A model generated the notes under the pieces. The model searched no databases. It was not told where the DNA came from and saw only the letters and a program-made list of their open reading frames with translations. A stretch of DNA of 64,000 nucleotides. It comes from Fibrobacter sp. UWB15. Its GTDB lineage: Bacteria > Fibrobacterota > Fibrobacteria > Fibrobacterales > Fibrobacteraceae. The stretch covers positions 22,770-86,769 of the forward strand of contig NZ_FXBA01000011.1 in the NCBI RefSeq assembly GCF_900177705.1, written 5' to 3'. The position numbers were made by a program, and so were the translations under genes. This document shows positions 44,507 to 52,272 of this stretch, one piece after another (the first letter of the stretch is position 1; each line of letters opens with the position of its first letter).

Positions 44507-45202
44507 ATGGAAAACGAGAAACAGAAAGCGACAGACCAGGTACGTTTAAATCTGGTGACGGTGAAGCATGAAACGCCGTCGTCTTTTTGTTTGGATGATC
44601 CCGGAACGTGGCCCGTGGTTGTCCAGTTTTTGCTGTATCCGAAAACTCTGGGCGGTGCGCATTTTGTTCCGTTTAGATTGTTGCTTGTGATTGCGATGAT
44701 TTTCTTTACGGTGCAATTGATGCGTGATGGTTACGACGCATGGATTGCGCAATATTTGCATTGCTTGAATCTGCCGGTGCATGAAACGGGGCACTTGGTG
44801 TTTTCGATTTTCGGAAATCGCGTGTTGCATTCGCTGGGCGGTTCGCTGTTCCAGATTATCATGCCGCTCGTATTCTGCTTTGCGCTGTGGATTAAACCGC
44901 GCGATATTTTAGGAGCGTCGGTGGCGCTTTGGTGGGCGTTCGAAAACTTTATCGACGTGGCGGTGTATATTGACGATGCATTGCACATGAAGCTGATGCT
45001 CATTAGCGGCGGTACCGGTGCCGAAGCCCCTTATGGATTCCATGACTGGAATTTTATCTTGTCTGAGACAGGATTACTACTCAAGTACGATACGATTGCA
45101 AACGCCGTTTATACCGCGGGCTACGTAGGAATGTGGCTTTGCGTGCTGTGGGGGGCCTGGAGCCTGTTCTACTATTGGTTTTACCAGCGGAATAACGACT
45201 AG
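44507..45202 (+). CDS. Integral membrane protein with HETGH motif (putative metalloprotease)
   Basis: 231 residues, about five transmembrane helices. After a hydrophilic N-terminus and first helix (LLLVIAMIFFTVQLM), it carries LPVHETGHLVFSIFGNRVLHSLGG: an HExxH zinc-site motif at a membrane boundary, as in M50-like intramembrane proteases. A possible third ligand (Asp in YIDD or NFID) lies in a later segment. Proteolysis is inferred from the motif only; the family is not recognised. ATG 44507 fits the leaderless promoter; an upstream TTG does not. Ends 4 bp inside convergent nth. Confidence 0.65.
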   Translation: MENEKQKATDQVRLNLVTVKHETPSSFCLDDPGTWPVVVQFLLYPKTLGGAHFVPFRLLLVIAMIFFTVQLMRDGYDAWIAQYLHCLNLPVHETGHLVFSIFGNRVLHSLGGSLFQIIMPLVFCFALWIKPRDILGASVALWWAFENFIDVAVYIDDALHMKLMLISGGTGAEAPYGFHDWNFILSETGLLLKYDTIANAVYTAGYVGMWLCVLWGAWSLFYYWFYQRNND

Positions 45203-45813
45203 AGCTTGCTGCAGATGGGGCATTGCTCGGGCTTGTGGCCTAGAGCTTTGCAGTAAGTGCGACCGAACAAGATGATTTGTAGGTGGCGTTTTTCCCATTC
45301 GCTTTCGGGGAAAATTTTTTTGAGGTCTTTTTCAGTCTGTTCTACAGAAGAGCCATCGGAAAGTCCCCAACGTTTTGCGAGGCGGTGAATGTGCGTGTCC
45401 ACCGGGAAGGCGGGAATCTTGAATGCGTGAATCATCATGACGCTTGCGGTCTTGTGGCCGACGCCGGGAAGCGCCTCGAGTTCTTCGAAGGTTTGCGGCA
45501 CAACGCTGTTGTATTTTTCGACAAGAATCTTGGACAAGTTGAAAATGTTTTTGCCCTTGGTGGTCGAAAGCCCGCAAGGCTTGATGATTTCGGTGATTTT
45601 TTCGACGCCGAGTTTGACCATGGCCTTGGGCGTTTTCGCCTTCTTGTAAAGTTCCTTGGTCACCTGGTTTACGCGGAGGTCGGTGCATTGCGCACTCAAC
45701 ACGACCGCGACCAGGAGCGTGTAAGGGTCAGAGTAATCCAGTGGAATCGGCGGGTTTGGAAGCAACTCGTCGAGCGTTTCGCTGATGAATTTTATTTTGT
45801 CTGCTTTTTTCAC
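45199..45813 (-). CDS. nth: Endonuclease III (DNA glycosylase/AP lyase)
   Basis: 204 residues. Removes oxidised pyrimidines. Helix-hairpin-helix ALPGVGHKTASVMM with catalytic-type Lys, and catalytic Asp in FPVDTHIHRLAKRWG. LLVAVVLSAQCTD is the family N-terminal signature. The C-terminal iron-sulfur loop is unusual: Cys, nine residues, Cys, two residues, Cys (YCKALGHKPEQCPICSKL), with the fourth Cys of the canonical C-x6-C-x2-C-x5-C missing. The start is GTG at 45813 with GAAGGATC upstream, provided by a repeat element. Convergent 4-bp overlap with the membrane protein gene. Confidence 0.92.
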   Translation of the reverse strand: MKKADKIKFISETLDELLPNPPIPLDYSDPYTLLVAVVLSAQCTDLRVNQVTKELYKKAKTPKAMVKLGVEKITEIIKPCGLSTTKGKNIFNLSKILVEKYNSVVPQTFEELEALPGVGHKTASVMMIHAFKIPAFPVDTHIHRLAKRWGLSDGSSVEQTEKDLKKIFPESEWEKRHLQIILFGRTYCKALGHKPEQCPICSKL

Positions 45814-45818
45814 CTAGA

Positions 45819-45915
45819 GATCCTTCGACGCGCTTCGCTTGCTCCTTCGAACCTAACTCAACTACAGAACTAAAGTTCTAAGTTTCGTTTAGCTCAGGAT
45901 GACACGTTCGTGTCA
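45819..45915. repeat. Palindrome-rich repeat element between nth and cysE
   Basis: Contains GCTCAGGATGACAC (45892-45905), nearly identical to the right arm of the element inside the NUDIX gene, plus AGAACT/AGTTCT (45866-45879) and TGACACG/CGTGTCA (45900-45915) stems and GGATC/CTTCG-type motifs at the left. Confidence 0.6.
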
Positions 45916-45926
45916 CTTCCTGCTGC

Positions 45927-46715
45927 TTACTCGCAGTCGCGGGTGAAGTCTTGCTGCATGTTGAAGCTGGGCATTTCGTCGTGTGGCTTACCGACTTGTA
46001 CGGCGGGCACGCCTGCGTAAGTCGTATGTGCCGGAACGTCGCTTACCACCACAGCGCCAGCGCCAATCTTTGCGCCATCACCGATGTGGATGTTGCCGAG
46101 CAGCTGCGCATGGGCACCGAGCATCACGCCGTTTCCGATTTTCGGGTGACGGTCGCCGACTTCGTTGCCGGTACCGCCGAGTGTCACGCCGTGCAAGAAG
46201 CTCACATTGTTGCCAACGACAGCGGTTTCGCCGATGACAATGTTTGTGGCGTGGTCAATCAAAAGGCCGTAACCGATTTTAGCGGCCGGGTGAATGTCCA
46301 TGCCGAACTTGCGGCTAATGATGCTCTGGAGCATTTTGGCGGGGAATGATCTGCCTTCTTGCCACAGGGCATGGGCGGCGCGGTATGCCTGCAGGCCCTG
46401 AAAGCCCTTGAAGAACAGAAGCGGTTCCAGGAAACTCGTACAAGCCGGGTCGCGAAGAACCGTTGCGTACAAGTCCTTGCCTGCGCAAGTGACCAGTTCC
46501 GGATACTTGAGGTAAAGAATTCCGAAAACTTTTTCAAGCTCAGTACGGTCAATCACCTCGCCAGCAAGCTGACAAGAAAGAGTGACCGAAAGCATTGCGG
46601 CAAAGTTCTTGCTGTTAAGAATTTGCTCCGTAATCATCAGTACCGAAAGAGGTTCGTCGTGAACTAACTTTTCGGCTTCGCAACGGATTTTCTGTTCTAT
46701 TTCTTCGACGTTCAT
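45927..46715 (-). CDS. cysE: Serine O-acetyltransferase
   Basis: 262 residues. Acetylates serine for cysteine synthesis. N-terminal helical domain, then left-handed beta-helix hexapeptide repeats: FGMDIHPAAKIGYGLLIDHATNIVIGETA, VSFLHGVTLGGTG with catalytic His, GDRHPKIGNGVMLGAHAQ and DGAKIGAGAVVVSDVP. The ATG overlaps the stop of the upstream membrane protein gene by 4 nt (ATGA). Last gene of a four-gene operon starting with GH57, so cysteine supply is transcriptionally linked to storage-glucan and purine-salvage genes. Confidence 0.93.
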   Translation of the reverse strand: MNVEEIEQKIRCEAEKLVHDEPLSVLMITEQILNSKNFAAMLSVTLSCQLAGEVIDRTELEKVFGILYLKYPELVTCAGKDLYATVLRDPACTSFLEPLLFFKGFQGLQAYRAAHALWQEGRSFPAKMLQSIISRKFGMDIHPAAKIGYGLLIDHATNIVIGETAVVGNNVSFLHGVTLGGTGNEVGDRHPKIGNGVMLGAHAQLLGNIHIGDGAKIGAGAVVVSDVPAHTTYAGVPAVQVGKPHDEMPSFNMQQDFTRDCE

Positions 46716-47218
46716 TTCTTTGCCTTGTCCTTCGTATCGTCATCTTCGTCATCCAAGGTGGGGATTACTTTGTTTTCGCGGCACAGGTTTTCTTCGCGAA
46801 TTTTGAAGGTGAAGTCTACGAGGTTATTTTCAAACATTTTCTGATAGGGCTTTTTCTTCTGCACACTTTCGAGGGCGCAGGTACAATAGTTGATTCGCTG
46901 GATAAGCGACTTTTCGCTGCCAGGAGTTCCCTTGCCAAAAACACATTCGTGCATAATGGCGTATTCCATGGCGCGGTCATAGCGGTACTTGCACTTGTTG
47001 GGCATGTCGGGCTGGGCTGCTACACGTTCAATAATACCTTCGTTGGGAATACTTGTGAATACGCTACAGGTAACGATGCCTGCAATAAAGAACAATAGGC
47101 ATACGCCAAGGTTAATCAAGAACCTTTTGCCGCGGCCAATCTTGTTGTAGCTACGTTCAACCGCTTCGAAAGCTTGAGTGGCGTGAAGCCGGACGTCATC
47201 TAAATCGTTGTTTGCCAT
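46712..47218 (-). CDS. Single-pass membrane protein with Cys-rich extracytoplasmic domain
   Basis: 168 residues, not recognised. Cytoplasmic N-terminus (about 1-32), one transmembrane helix at about 33-53 (FLINLGVCLLFFIAGIVTCSVF), then a soluble domain with conserved-looking Cys (KCKYRYDRA, MHECVFGKG, RINYCTCALESV, ENLCREN) that could form disulfides in the periplasm, and a charged tail (LDDEDDDTKDKAKK). One nt after hpt and overlapping cysE by 4 nt, so cotranscribed. Function unknown. Confidence 0.7.
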   Translation of the reverse strand: MANNDLDDVRLHATQAFEAVERSYNKIGRGKRFLINLGVCLLFFIAGIVTCSVFTSIPNEGIIERVAAQPDMPNKCKYRYDRAMEYAIMHECVFGKGTPGSEKSLIQRINYCTCALESVQKKKPYQKMFENNLVDFTFKIREENLCRENKVIPTLDDEDDDTKDKAKK

Positions 47219-47764
47219 TTAGTTTGTCTCCTGTAGCGTCCAGATTTCGGGGAGCATACGGTAGTCTTCTGCGAAGTCTAGGCCGTAGCCCACCACGAAT
47301 TCGTTTTTTATTTCAAACCCCACGAAATCGGCTTTGATGTCGACTTCGCGACGTTCTTGTTTGTTCAAAAGTACACAAGTGCGAATTTCCTTGGTGCCCG
47401 CTTCCATGAGCAGGTTTGAGAGCCCGAGGAGCGTGGTTCCTGTGTCGGCGATGTCGTCGACGACCAGAATCTTTTTGCCGTTGAGGTCAAATTTGTCGAG
47501 CCCACGCACTTGAAGTTTCCCGCTAGATTCAGTGGAATTGCCGTAACTTGAGGCTTTGATAAAGGCAATCCTTTTTTGTTTCGCCTTTGGGCCTAGAGCC
47601 TTTGAAAGTTCCCTGGTCAAGTCGGCTGTAAACATGTAGGCACCGGTGAGGGCGGAAAGCAGGATGTCGTAGTCGTAGGCCGCAGCAATTTCTTGGGCAA
47701 GCGTAACCATACGCCCTCGAATTTCATCTGCACTAATCAACGGCTGTTCGGACATCCTGTACAT
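47219..47764 (-). CDS. hpt: Hypoxanthine(-guanine) phosphoribosyltransferase
   Basis: 181 residues. Salvages hypoxanthine/guanine with PRPP. The PRPP loop ILVVDDIADTGTT is intact, with ILLSALTGAYMFTADLTREL (first loop), RIAFIKASSYGN and FVVGYGLDFAEDYRMLPEIW at the C-terminus. In the first loop the usual LKGA Lys is Thr (TGA), seen in some divergent members. GAGGT sits 7 nt before ATG 47764, itself 2 nt after the GH57 stop. Operon GH57-hpt-membrane protein-cysE. Confidence 0.92.
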   Translation of the reverse strand: MYRMSEQPLISADEIRGRMVTLAQEIAAAYDYDILLSALTGAYMFTADLTRELSKALGPKAKQKRIAFIKASSYGNSTESSGKLQVRGLDKFDLNGKKILVVDDIADTGTTLLGLSNLLMEAGTKEIRTCVLLNKQERREVDIKADFVGFEIKNEFVVGYGLDFAEDYRMLPEIWTLQETN

Positions 47765-47766
47765 TT

Positions 47767-50181
47767 TTATACCTCGAAGTTTAACCAGCTGAACATCGGC
47801 TTGAGTGCCGCAATCTTGCTGGTCGGGTATTTCACGTATTCTTGGTAAGCGGGGAACACCTTGTTTTCGAGAGTGGTCTTGTCGATTTCGAGCTTGAGCC
47901 AGTCGGCAACCGTGATAAGTCCCGTGATGTGATGAACGGCGTTCGTATCGAAGCTTTCGAAAACGGAGTCGATCAGCTTGATGAGCTTTGCATGGAACAT
48001 ACGGCCTGTTCCGCCAAAGGAATAATGCGTATGCAGGGCGTTCGCTTCCTCAATCAAATCCTTGATTTCGTCGAAAACCTTCTGGTCGTCGTTTTCCATG
48101 TATTCGAGTGCCAGGTGGTGAATCTTGGAGTTGATTTCGAGCGAAAGAATCTTGCGCATCGTATCTGGCAGGGTGTGGTCAAGGTCGGCCAGACTGTCGA
48201 TTGAAAGGCCATGCGAAAGGGCGAAGTTCGAGAACGATTCCGTAATTTCGTTCAGGTACTTCTTAGTCGAAATCTGGTTGATGCGCTTGATGGAGTCGCT
48301 CATCAGGTTGCGCATGCGAACCACATAGGCGGTGGGGTAGAGCGCCTGCAGTTCCTGCGTGCTCATGTTCGGATTTTCAACAAACTTAAGCCCGTTCTGT
48401 TCGTTTTCGCCATCGGCGACGACCAGGTTGATGCGGCCGAGCATGTCGGTGATGGCAAGTACCGTCGAAATGCGGCGTTCGTTGATGTACTTGTCGTAAT
48501 ACTCGGTGCGTACAAGCGTCTGGCGCCTGCGAGAGGCAATCTTGGTCGCGACAATCTTCTTGTTCTTTTCTGAATCGTCATCTAGGTTCAGGTGGAAAAT
48601 TGCGGCCTGTTCGGCCATTTCCTTCACGACCACCGGGACACTCTCTTCGGCGTAGTTTGTAAACACCTCGGCGCCGTTCCACTTGTGTTCGTTACTGGTG
48701 GCGCGGGCAAGAATGCTAATGACTTCGTTCTTGATGTGGTGACCATACGGCAGGAACGGCTCCAGGAGTTCCATGGCACGGAGGGCGTAGCGCATGTTCT
48801 GTACCGGTTCCAGACCTTCGATGTCGTTGAAGAACCAGCCGCAGCTCGTAAAGCTGAACAGACAGAATTTTTGAACTTCCAGAAGTCGGATTGCCTTGGC
48901 GCACATGTCGGGGTCGTCTGGATTCTTGACCGTCTTGGCAAGGAATGCCTTGATGCGGGATTCGTCTTCGGGAGCAACCAGGACTTCGACAAAGTTGTTG
49001 CGTGCATCCCAGGGATTCACGTCCGAAATCTTTTCGAATTCGCGGTAGAAAATGTCGTCGGCGAGTTTTTTCAGGTGGTTGAATGCGTCGCGCAGAGGAC
49101 CGCGCCATTTCTGGTTCCAGCCCGGGCCGCCGCCTGTCGAGCATCCGCAATCGCGGTACCAGCGGCCAACGCCGTGAGCGCAGCTCCAGGCGCAACCTTC
49201 GCTGTAGAAGTTCTTGAGCAAAACTTCGTGCTGCGGCGGGAATTCTTCGAGGAACCAGCCGTAGTTTACCGGTACCATGTTGTGGTCGGGGGCGTAGTGG
49301 TTGTAGAGCCAGGCGGCGCACATGTCGCCGAACGGTTCGTGGTGACCGTAACTTTCGCCATCGGTACCGATGCTTACCAGCTGCGGGTCTGTGCGGTTTT
49401 CGTCCCAGGCGTCCCTGATGCGGTTGCCGAAGGTGCCTGCGTCGCGCAACAAGTGCTCAAAGCCCACGGCAGAAGAAAGCCACGGGTTGTAGAAGAATAC
49501 ATCCAGGTAGCCGTCGCAAACGAGTACGCCGTCTTTGTTGCGTGGGTAAATGCGGTACGGGCGCGTTGTGTCGATATCGGTGTTGCTACAGCCAGTCCAT
49601 TCGGTATCGCCCAGCTTGCGGAACTTGTCTGCCTGCGTGGGCGAAAGAATCGTGTACTTGATGCCGGCCTTGATGAGTTCCACTACTGTGTCAAAGTTGA
49701 TTGCGGTTTCGGCGAGCCACATGGCTTCGGGCATGCGACCAAAGTGGAACTTGAAGTCTTCGATGCCCCAGCGGATCTGCGTCTTTTTGTCTTCGGCGCT
49801 TGCGAGCGGCATAATGATGTGGTTATACACCTGCGCAATGGCGTTACCATGACCATTTAGGCGTTCGGCGCTTCGCTTGTCGGCTTCTTGAATGCGCTTG
49901 TAGGTGTCGGGCGCGTTCGTGCGAATCCAACCCATGAGAGTCGGACCCATGTTGAAGCTCATAAAATCGTAGTTATTGACAATATCGACAATACGTCCGT
50001 TCGGGCTCAAAATACGGCTGGCGGAATTCGGACTATAACATTCACTTGCAATACGGTCGTTCCAGTCGTGGAAGGGGCGTGCGCTCGGCTGATTCTCGAT
50101 AACGCCCGTCCAAGGATTTTCACGAGGCGGCTGGTAAAAGTGACCGTGGATCGTAAAATAAAGGGGGTGCTTCTTTTCCAT
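47767..50181 (-). CDS. GH57-type alpha-amylase/glucan-active enzyme with DUF3536
   Basis: 804 residues, cytoplasmic (no signal peptide). N-terminal GH57 barrel: YFTIHGHFYQPPRENPW, then AMWLAETAIN (catalytic Glu region, about 160) and SIGTDGESYGHHEPFGDM (catalytic Asp/Glu region, about 275). The C-terminal 400 residues are helical and match the DUF3536 region that accompanies one GH57 clade. Substrate is probably an intracellular alpha-glucan such as glycogen (inference). A TATATTTG box lies 5 nt before the ATG. First gene of an operon with hpt and cysE. Confidence 0.85.
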   Translation of the reverse strand: MEKKHPLYFTIHGHFYQPPRENPWTGVIENQPSARPFHDWNDRIASECYSPNSASRILSPNGRIVDIVNNYDFMSFNMGPTLMGWIRTNAPDTYKRIQEADKRSAERLNGHGNAIAQVYNHIIMPLASAEDKKTQIRWGIEDFKFHFGRMPEAMWLAETAINFDTVVELIKAGIKYTILSPTQADKFRKLGDTEWTGCSNTDIDTTRPYRIYPRNKDGVLVCDGYLDVFFYNPWLSSAVGFEHLLRDAGTFGNRIRDAWDENRTDPQLVSIGTDGESYGHHEPFGDMCAAWLYNHYAPDHNMVPVNYGWFLEEFPPQHEVLLKNFYSEGCAWSCAHGVGRWYRDCGCSTGGGPGWNQKWRGPLRDAFNHLKKLADDIFYREFEKISDVNPWDARNNFVEVLVAPEDESRIKAFLAKTVKNPDDPDMCAKAIRLLEVQKFCLFSFTSCGWFFNDIEGLEPVQNMRYALRAMELLEPFLPYGHHIKNEVISILARATSNEHKWNGAEVFTNYAEESVPVVVKEMAEQAAIFHLNLDDDSEKNKKIVATKIASRRRQTLVRTEYYDKYINERRISTVLAITDMLGRINLVVADGENEQNGLKFVENPNMSTQELQALYPTAYVVRMRNLMSDSIKRINQISTKKYLNEITESFSNFALSHGLSIDSLADLDHTLPDTMRKILSLEINSKIHHLALEYMENDDQKVFDEIKDLIEEANALHTHYSFGGTGRMFHAKLIKLIDSVFESFDTNAVHHITGLITVADWLKLEIDKTTLENKVFPAYQEYVKYPTSKIAALKPMFSWLNFEV

Positions 50182-50186
50182 GTTAA

Positions 50187-50194
50187 CAAATATA
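50187..50194 (-). promoter_or_regulatory. TATATTTG box, predicted leaderless start of GH57 operon
   Basis: Exact TAnnTTTG on the minus strand, ending 5 nt (TTAAC) before the ATG at 50181. Confidence 0.6.
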
Positions 50195-50224
50195 AAAAAT
50201 AGTGGGCGAAAGGCAGTGACGAGT

Positions 50225-50258
50225 AAACAGAAGGACTCGCTTGAGCGAGTCCCTGTTT
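50225..50258. terminator. Hairpin between GH57 and GH26-1 genes
   Basis: AAACAG..GGACTCGC-TTGA-GCGAGTCC.CTGTTT, extended inverted repeat. Downstream of the GH26-1 stop on the minus strand; the T tail is short. Confidence 0.7.
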
Positions 50259-50282
50259 GCTAATGTTATTTTTTTGTAGGCT

Positions 50283-52142
50283 TTATTTCACCTGAATTCT
50301 CTGTGCGTAGTTCATGGTGCCGTTCTTGGCGCGAACGATGTAGTTGCCGCGGGCGATTCCGTCGAGGCTGAATTGCAGAGAGCCTGCGGGCAGGTTGCCC
50401 TTGGCAAGGCTTACAACTTTGTGGCCGAGCATGTCAAACAGGGCGATGCTTGTGTGGCCTGCTTGCGGAACGGTAATGCTCAAGTTATTGCCTTGTAACG
50501 CAATGTTTAATTTGTTTGTGATTACACTGCGAATTGGGGTGGTGCCGGCGTTTACGTTATCCCAGCCGGGCATGTCGTCGAGAGCGATAATGCGTTCGTC
50601 GTCCAGGTTACGCTTCCACATGTCGGCAGGAGTCTTTTCCAAGAAGTTTCCGCTCCAGGTCTGGCTCCAGGTCATCCAGTAGCTCCAATAAGCCTTGTCT
50701 TCGGCAATGCTGTCGATGTCCGGAATAGCACCGTTTTCGCTCAAGGCAATCATCTTGCTTGTGCCCACGTCGCTCACAATCTTGTTGTAGTAATTGGCTG
50801 CAGAATTGTGGTCATTCAGCGGGTCGTAAATATCGACTGCGACAATGTCTACGTATGCATCGCCCGGGTACCAGGCCGCATTCAGAGCGCTGTAGTCGTA
50901 ACCGAATTTCGGGTCGGTATTGATGTTCCAGACCCAGATTAGGTTGGTGAGCTTATTGGTCTTGACCATGCGATCGAATACCAGGCGGTACAGCTGTACA
51001 TAGCATTCGGCGCTTGCGACTCCCCACCAGAACCAGCCACCGCTTGCTTCGTGAAGTGGGCGCCACACGACGGCGATTCCCTTGTCTTGCAGTTGCTTGA
51101 AGTAGCCCGAGACAATGTCCACGTCGGCGACGATGTCCTTGTATTCCTGTGAGGTTTCATCAATTTCTTGGCACTTGTCGCCCTTGAAAGCCTTGGTGTA
51201 GTTAAAGCAGGTGTTTGTGTTCGAAGTGCCCATGACGCCTTCGGTGCAGCCGGGGTTGTTAAAGCCTGCGGGAGTGCCCTGCGTGTAGAATACGGTGTCT
51301 TCGCCGACCTTCCAGTGCCAAGTATAAGTCGGAATGCCGCCCATGTTCCACAAGTCTTCGGTCATGAGCAAGTTGTTTTCGGTGTAGCCCTTGAACCAGC
51401 CTTCTTCATGGTGGCCGCCTGCGGCAAAGAGCATGTCGAAGCCGCCGATAGCGGGGTAGTGGCCGCTACGCTTGTAGAATTCGGCGATGTCGGTCTGGCC
51501 CTTCCACGAGACTTCTTCGTCGCTGAACTTGCAAGAGTCCGCGGGCGTGCAGCCGCCAGGCGGAATGAGTCGCATGTTGCCGTAATCGTAGTTGAAATTT
51601 TGGTCGCTAATCATCATGCCGCTAACGGTCTTTTTGCCGAAGTTTTCGCGCAGGAAGGAGTAGAGTTTCTTGGCGCTTTCGCTGGCGTTCGGCGTGACTG
51701 GTGCAGTTCCGATGTTGAATGTCGGGTCGGGGTGGCGTTCGACGGTAATGTAGTCCACGCCGAGAGCCTGGTTCCCTACGGTAATCTTGTTTTCGCCGGC
51801 CTTCATCTTGGCCGATGCCGAAACCACGTAACTCGAATCGCAGTTGCGCGGGGTGGTGAGCATGGAACCCACATCCACTCCGTTGACCGCGATTTTAGAG
51901 GTGGTCCAGTCGTATTGCTTGATTAAAACCTTGGTGGTAATATCGTAGACGGCGGTTTCTTCAACCTTGACGGTGAACGTGATGCCGCTCGGGTCTGCGG
52001 TCTTTGCGTACTTTCCGCCCGAAAATTCGGCGCCTTCGGCAACGCTTGCGCCAGGCAAATCTTCGGCTTCGTACATGGTGGGGGCTGCAAACGCAGACAC
52101 CACGGAGAATGCGGACAGCGCCGCGAGTAATTTACATCCCAT
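50283..52142 (-). CDS. Secreted GH26 beta-mannanase (paralogue 1)
   Basis: 619 residues. Signal peptide about 1-20, a CBM35/CBM6-like domain (about 21-137, MYEAEDLPG ... ALGVDYITVERH), then GH26 catalytic domain (about 150-520): acid/base Glu365 in WRPLHEASGGWFWWG, nucleophile Glu469 in ALSENGAIPD, and aromatic YTWHWK. The C-terminal 70 residues carry the sorting-like module (TSIALFDMLGHKVVSL ... ARGNYIVRAKNG). An insert with extra Cys (GGCTPADSCKFSDEE, TNTCFN, DKCQEID) distinguishes it from the other two. AAGGAG before the ATG; TATATTTA box further upstream. Confidence 0.93.
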   Translation of the reverse strand: MGCKLLAALSAFSVVSAFAAPTMYEAEDLPGASVAEGAEFSGGKYAKTADPSGITFTVKVEETAVYDITTKVLIKQYDWTTSKIAVNGVDVGSMLTTPRNCDSSYVVSASAKMKAGENKITVGNQALGVDYITVERHPDPTFNIGTAPVTPNASESAKKLYSFLRENFGKKTVSGMMISDQNFNYDYGNMRLIPPGGCTPADSCKFSDEEVSWKGQTDIAEFYKRSGHYPAIGGFDMLFAAGGHHEEGWFKGYTENNLLMTEDLWNMGGIPTYTWHWKVGEDTVFYTQGTPAGFNNPGCTEGVMGTSNTNTCFNYTKAFKGDKCQEIDETSQEYKDIVADVDIVSGYFKQLQDKGIAVVWRPLHEASGGWFWWGVASAECYVQLYRLVFDRMVKTNKLTNLIWVWNINTDPKFGYDYSALNAAWYPGDAYVDIVAVDIYDPLNDHNSAANYYNKIVSDVGTSKMIALSENGAIPDIDSIAEDKAYWSYWMTWSQTWSGNFLEKTPADMWKRNLDDERIIALDDMPGWDNVNAGTTPIRSVITNKLNIALQGNNLSITVPQAGHTSIALFDMLGHKVVSLAKGNLPAGSLQFSLDGIARGNYIVRAKNGTMNYAQRIQVK

Positions 52143-52203
52143 ACAACACTCCTTAATTTATGCCTTAAATATACCTTCGAATGGCCGCGATTTTCATTTT
52201 GAA

Positions 52204-52237
52204 AGCAAAAAAGCGGAAAAGATGTTGTCTTTCCCGC
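52204..52237 (-). terminator. Terminator after GH26-2
   Basis: GCGGGAAAGA-CAACA-TCTTTTCCGC followed by TTTTTTGC on the minus strand; one mismatch in the stem. Confidence 0.65.
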
Positions 52238-52272
52238 AATAATCGTTTTACGCGTTTTTTAGCGAAATTTGG

